DNA of 36,861 bases from Streptobacillus notomytis. GTDB taxonomy: Bacteria; Fusobacteriota; Fusobacteriia; Fusobacteriales; Leptotrichiaceae. The position numbers were made by a program, and so were the translations under genes. The stretch is from NCBI GenBank assembly GCA_001612575.1, contig LJRV01000497.1, positions 1 to 36,861 of the forward strand, written 5' to 3'. Shown one piece after another: positions 33,486 to 36,861 of the stretch. Position 1 is the stretch's first letter, and each line of letters begins with the position of its first letter. Under the pieces are notes generated by a model. That model searched no databases and was not told where the DNA came from. It saw only the letters and a program-made list of their open reading frames with translations.

Positions 33486-34421
33486 ATGAAAGTAATTATT
33501 GCAGGAACTGGAGCTATGGGTGCAACTTATGGATCTATGTTAAAAAAATCAGGAAATGAAGTAATTTTTTTAGATTTATGGCAAGAAAATGTTGATTCTA
33601 TTAATAAAAATGGAATTAACTTTAAAAATATTGGAGTAGAAGAAAATATTAAAGCAGAGGCATACTTGCCATCACAATATAATGAAACAGCAGATTTAAT
33701 AATAGTATTTACTAAATCTATGCAATTAAAAGAGATGTTAAATGATATTAGACATTTAATTTCTGAAAAAACAAGTGTATTATGTTTATTAAATGGTTTA
33801 GGACATATAGATACTTTAAAAGAATTTGTTAAACCTGAACAAATTTTAATGGGAGTTACAGTTTTAACTGCTGGTATGAAAGGTGCTGGAATGTTTGAAG
33901 TAACTAATTATGGTAAAACAGAAATTCAAAACATTTCAGAAGCTGGTAAAGAAAATGCAATTAAAGTTGTAGAATGTATTAATAATTCAGGATTACCTAC
34001 AGTATATTCTGAAGATATCCTGTTTTCTATATGGAGAAAGGCATGTATTAATGGAACTATGAATGCATGTTGTGCTTTACTTGACTGTAATATGTTAGAA
34101 TTAGGTAAAATTGAAAAATCAAGAGAATTATTAGGTAAAATTGTAAAAGAATTTGCTGCTGTTGCTGAAAAAGAAGGAACTATATTAAATGTTGAAGAAA
34201 TTACTAATTTAGTTTGTTGGTTTACAACAGAAGAGTTTCAAGGAGTAAGACATTACCCGTCTATGCATCAGGATTTAATTCAAAAAAGAAGATTAACAGA
34301 AATAGATTATTTAAATGGGTATGTGTCTAAAAAAGGAAAAGAATATGGTTTAGATACAAGTTTTTGTGATTTAATAACTATTTTAATACATGGAAGAGAA
34401 AGCGTTTTAATTGGAGGGTAA
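33486..34421 (+). CDS. 2-dehydropantoate 2-reductase family protein (PanE/ApbA)
   Basis: NADP-binding oxidoreductase of 311 residues. The Rossmann motif AGTGAMGATYG (about residues 6-16) opens the protein, followed by VFTKSMQL with the family's Lys, LLNGLGH, GVTVLTAGMKGAG, and a C-terminal helical domain with SMHQDLIQKRRLTEIDYLNG, as in PanE. The enzyme reduces ketopantoate for coenzyme A synthesis, but many PanE-like proteins act on other 2-keto acids. No panB, panC or panD is nearby, and it is paired (5 bp apart) with a PfoR-like membrane protein, so the substrate is uncertain. Translation probably depends on the leader hairpin. Confidence 0.87.
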   Translation: MKVIIAGTGAMGATYGSMLKKSGNEVIFLDLWQENVDSINKNGINFKNIGVEENIKAEAYLPSQYNETADLIIVFTKSMQLKEMLNDIRHLISEKTSVLCLLNGLGHIDTLKEFVKPEQILMGVTVLTAGMKGAGMFEVTNYGKTEIQNISEAGKENAIKVVECINNSGLPTVYSEDILFSIWRKACINGTMNACCALLDCNMLELGKIEKSRELLGKIVKEFAAVAEKEGTILNVEEITNLVCWFTTEEFQGVRHYPSMHQDLIQKRRLTEIDYLNGYVSKKGKEYGLDTSFCDLITILIHGRESVLIGG

Positions 34422-34426
34422 GATAT

Positions 34427-35476
34427 ATGAAAGATATGACAATAAAACAATTTGTAATGAAAGTATTAAATGGTACTGCTATAGGTATAGTAGTTGGATT
34501 AATACCTAATGCAGTATTAGGAGGATTATTTGGTTATTTAGCACAATTTCATCCTGTTTTTGGAGTTTTAAAACAAATTTGTGTTGATATACAGTGGTTA
34601 GTAGCTCCTATGATAGGATTTTTAGTAGGGTTACAATTTGGATTTAATCCTATGAAATCTGCTGTAATGATGTCATCTACATGGATAGCATCAGGGGCTT
34701 TAACGAGAGTAGATGAAGTTTTAAAAATAGGGTTAGGAGATCTAATTAATGTTATGTTAATTGCAGGTATAGCTGCTTATGTTACGATGCTTTTAGGAGA
34801 AAAATTAGGATCGCTAACTATAGTTTTACAACCAATAATAGTTGGAGTAGGTGTAGGATTTTTAGGTCTTTTAATATTACCTTATGTACAAAATATTTCA
34901 ACAACTATAGGATATGGTATTAATTCATTTACTACTTTACAACCTATATTAATGTGTATTTTAATTGCTATGTCATTTTCTATACTAATAGTATCACCTA
35001 TTTCTACAGTAGCCATAGGAATAGCTATAGGATTATCAGGGCTTGCAAGTGGTTCTGCAAATATTGGAGTATCATCAACAGCAGCTGTATTAGTTATAGG
35101 TTCTTGGGCAGTGAATAAAGCTGGGGTTACTATAGCAGTTGGTATGGGTGGAATGAAGATGATGATGCCTAACATTGTTAAAAACCCCATAATGCTTTTA
35201 CCTATTTTGACAACTTCTTCTATAGCAGGTTTAGTTGTAAGAATACTAGGTATTAGTGGAGATAAGGTGAGTTCAGGATTTGGATTTGTAGGACTTGTTG
35301 GACCTATTAAAGCTATGAGTGAATATTCTGCAAGTGGAATAACTGGAGTAAAAGCATTGATATATGTGTTAGTAGCTTATCTTGTAGTACCATTTGGAAT
35401 AGGATTAATTTCACATATTATATACACAAAAGTACTTAAAGTATATAAACCTGAAATATATAAGTTTGAAAATTAA
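34427..35476 (+). CDS. PfoR-like PTS IIC-type membrane protein
   Basis: A 349-residue membrane protein with about ten hydrophobic segments, resembling the PTS_EIIC_2/PfoR family (named after a putative perfringolysin regulator of Clostridium perfringens). Family-like stretches: GTAIGIVVGLIPNAVLGGLF, SSTWIASGALTR, the central ISTVAIGIAIGLSGLASGSA, and MGGMKMMMPNIVKNPIML. No IIA or IIB partner is encoded nearby, so phosphotransfer is doubtful; a transporter for a small acid linked to the adjacent reductase is a reasonable guess. It forms a two-gene operon with the panE-like gene. Confidence 0.8.
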   Translation: MKDMTIKQFVMKVLNGTAIGIVVGLIPNAVLGGLFGYLAQFHPVFGVLKQICVDIQWLVAPMIGFLVGLQFGFNPMKSAVMMSSTWIASGALTRVDEVLKIGLGDLINVMLIAGIAAYVTMLLGEKLGSLTIVLQPIIVGVGVGFLGLLILPYVQNISTTIGYGINSFTTLQPILMCILIAMSFSILIVSPISTVAIGIAIGLSGLASGSANIGVSSTAAVLVIGSWAVNKAGVTIAVGMGGMKMMMPNIVKNPIMLLPILTTSSIAGLVVRILGISGDKVSSGFGFVGLVGPIKAMSEYSASGITGVKALIYVLVAYLVVPFGIGLISHIIYTKVLKVYKPEIYKFEN

Positions 35477-35487
35477 AAGTATAAATT

Positions 35488-35521
35488 AAACCAAAGACTT
35501 TTATTTGTCTTTGGTTTTTTA
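35488..35521 (+). terminator. Terminator of the panE-pfoR operon
   Basis: An 11-bp perfect stem, AAACCAAAGAC (35488-35498) against GTCTTTGGTTT (35507-35517), ending in a T run. Confidence 0.88.
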
Positions 35522-35595
35522 TTTATTTAAAATACTTAAATCTTATTTTGAAAATGAAATTCAAAAATAGATGAATTTTGAAAATGTTTTTGATG

Positions 35596-35623
35596 TTGAC
35601 AAAACAGTGGGGAGCGGTATACT
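35596..35623 (+). promoter_or_regulatory. Strong promoter of the passenger gene
   Basis: TTGACA (35596-35601), 16-bp spacer, TATACT (35618-35623). The spacer carries an unusually GC-rich GTGGGGAGCGG. Upstream, ATTTTGAAAATG occurs twice (around 35543 and 35575), a possible regulator-binding repeat. Confidence 0.75.
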
Positions 35624-35667
35624 GTTATTATATTGATAAAAAATTAACAAAATAAAAAGGAGAAAAA

Positions 35668-36861
35668 ATGTATATGAGAAAAAGTTTATTCTTGGTTACA
35701 TTTTTAGCATCATTTTCAATTATTTCTATTTCTAACACAGAGAAAATTGTAAATGAGATTATAGAAGAAGATATAAAAAAAATAAATGAAATTGAAAAAC
35801 AAACTATATATGATGAAGATGGAATAGAAAAAAATGAAAATAAATTTAAAGTAAAAGATGATAAAAATGGAAAAATTGTATTTAATAAAGATATATCATC
35901 AAATGATGTTATTGTAAATTCAAATGAGAAGGCAAAGAGCCTTAGAGTTGAAAATAATGCAAATATTTCTAGTTCAAAAGAAATAATTTTGGGGAATAAA
36001 GAAACTCATAAAGAAGGTCAAATTTCAGAATCAGTTGAGTATAAAAATTTAGTTTATGTAATAAATAATAAGAGTATAACAACTTCATTAGATGATGTGA
36101 CAGCCTTAGGTCTAAATTCAACTTATGTGTATTATAAAAATGCAGAAAATTCATCATTAAAAGGTGGGGTTGAATTAAATGCTAAGAATTTGGGAGTTTT
36201 AGATAATGCAGGAATAATAGATTCGTTGTGTTTTGTTTCAGAAGAAGGTGGAAGTTTAATAAATAGAAAAACGGGTTTGATAAAAAATATTAGAATGGTT
36301 ACTACAGGAGATGTGAATTTAAAAAATGAAGGGAAAATAGAATCAGGCTTATTTGTTGATGTAAATAATTCTTCATCTTCAAAAATAGTAAATTCTGGAG
36401 AAATTAAAGGTAACCTATATATCCAAAATACAGATGCTGATATTGATTATGATAAAAAAACTATATTTTTAAATACCAAAACTGGAGTAATTAAAGAAGC
36501 AGATTCACATCTTATAGTTGGATTAAATATGAATTTTGAAAATTTTGGACATATAGAATCAAAAACAGATTTATATATTAATACTTTAAAGGGTAGAATA
36601 GACAATAATAATAAAATCAAAGGAAATATGAGTGTTGAAGATTATACTTTTATAGACATAAGTGATAAAACAAAAGAAATAGCTCCTTTGAAAGTTAACT
36701 TGCAAAATGGAGTGTTAGAGGGAGATCTAATACTTAAAAAGAAAGATTTTAATGAAACTATAGTAACTATTAAATCATTAGATAATGTAACAGGGACATT
36801 AGATAGCTCTGAAGGAAAGAATGATACTCTAAGGTTATTTGGAAGTGGAGAAGTAACTAGT
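35668..36861 (+). CDS. Autotransporter-type surface protein, N-terminal part (runs off the window)
   Basis: Open for 398 codons from ATG 35668 (AAAAAGGAG just upstream; ATG 35674 is an alternative) to the window edge, so the gene is incomplete. An N-terminal signal peptide (MRKSLFLVTFLASFSIISIS) is followed by a charged stretch and then repeated short beta-helix-like units of the form N-x-G-x-I: LDNAGIIDS, LINRKTGLIKN, LKNEGKIES, IVNSGEIKGNL, FENFGHIES, IDNNNKIKGN. This pattern is typical of the parallel beta-helix passengers of Leptotrichia and Fusobacterium type V autotransporters. The C-terminal translocator barrel is expected beyond the window. A role in adhesion or host contact is inferred; the ligand is unknown. 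Confidence 0.8.
   Translation, partial: MYMRKSLFLVTFLASFSIISISNTEKIVNEIIEEDIKKINEIEKQTIYDEDGIEKNENKFKVKDDKNGKIVFNKDISSNDVIVNSNEKAKSLRVENNANISSSKEIILGNKETHKEGQISESVEYKNLVYVINNKSITTSLDDVTALGLNSTYVYYKNAENSSLKGGVELNAKNLGVLDNAGIIDSLCFVSEEGGSLINRKTGLIKNIRMVTTGDVNLKNEGKIESGLFVDVNNSSSSKIVNSGEIKGNLYIQNTDADIDYDKKTIFLNTKTGVIKEADSHLIVGLNMNFENFGHIESKTDLYINTLKGRIDNNNKIKGNMSVEDYTFIDISDKTKEIAPLKVNLQNGVLEGDLILKKKDFNETIVTIKSLDNVTGTLDSSEGKNDTLRLFGSGEVTS

Noticed and set aside
1-36861. CRISPR arrays, tRNA or rRNA genes, complete insertion sequences or prophage genes.
   Set aside because: None were recognised: no regularly spaced direct repeats, no cloverleaf with CCA-type acceptor, and no transposase, integrase or phage structural gene.

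Overview
The window is AT-rich DNA (except for its first ~230 bases) with AGA as the dominant arginine codon, sigma70-type promoters and U-tract terminators. Outer-membrane proteins (signal peptide plus beta-barrel, and an autotransporter-type passenger) sit beside operons that look Firmicute-like (mannose-family PTS with a ManO/DUF956 protein, mevalonate genes, PepC). This mix suggests a host-associated Fusobacteriota member, probably Leptotrichiaceae (Streptobacillus, Sneathia or Leptotrichia type). That placement is inference; no rRNA or tRNA gene is present to confirm it.

Layout. 1-270: a broken, GC-richer fragment of a tryptophanyl-tRNA synthetase gene and a terminator. 324-1892: a short CstA-family carbon-starvation/peptide transporter. 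1915-8409: an L-ascorbate operon (ulaG, ulaA, ulaB, ulaC, ulaE, ulaF) ending in an XRE regulator and a beta-propeller-like unknown; ulaD is absent. 8423-9949: a dead and a live copy of a small outer-membrane protein; the live copy carries a G9 tract that could switch it on and off. 9965-20950: a glucuronide regulon (HAD hydrolase, GH3 hexosaminidase, beta-glucuronidase with a nonsense codon, GPH transporter, LacI repressor, uxaC, uxuA, SDR-type uxuB, eda) with four related operator-like sites. 21023-24262: a mannose-family PTS (fused IIAB, IIC, IID, DUF956). 24272-24900: an IS3/IS150-type end next to a nonsense-interrupted membrane gene on the minus strand. 24991-27226: pgi and a secreted tandem MliC-like lysozyme-inhibitor candidate. 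27248-32900: thiolase, mvaS, mvaA, pepC and an aldo/keto reductase. 33001-33385: a decayed PemK/MazF-like toxin gene. 33400-35521: a ketopantoate-reductase-family protein with a PfoR-like membrane protein. 35596-36861: the start of a large surface passenger protein that runs off the window.

How the genes work together. The ula genes import ascorbate as its 6-phosphate and lead towards D-xylulose 5-phosphate. The glucuronide genes would split hexosamine-glucuronate oligosaccharides and convert glucuronate to 2-keto-3-deoxygluconate, then (with a KDG kinase not seen here) to pyruvate and glyceraldehyde 3-phosphate. Together with the mannose-family PTS and phosphoglucose isomerase this fits scavenging of mucosal or glycosaminoglycan sugars. 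The surface genes (phase-variable barrel, lysozyme-inhibitor candidate, autotransporter) fit life on a host.

The less usual signals are: (i) two unrelated genes in which a hairpin lies between the Shine-Dalgarno sequence and the start codon, each leaving exactly 9 nt of linear spacer if folded; (ii) the G9 phase switch with a decayed sister copy upstream; (iii) a 49-bp promoter/leader module shared by the CstA-like gene and the ula operon; (iv) five broken genes in 37 kb, several by a single nonsense codon, suggesting continuing gene decay.
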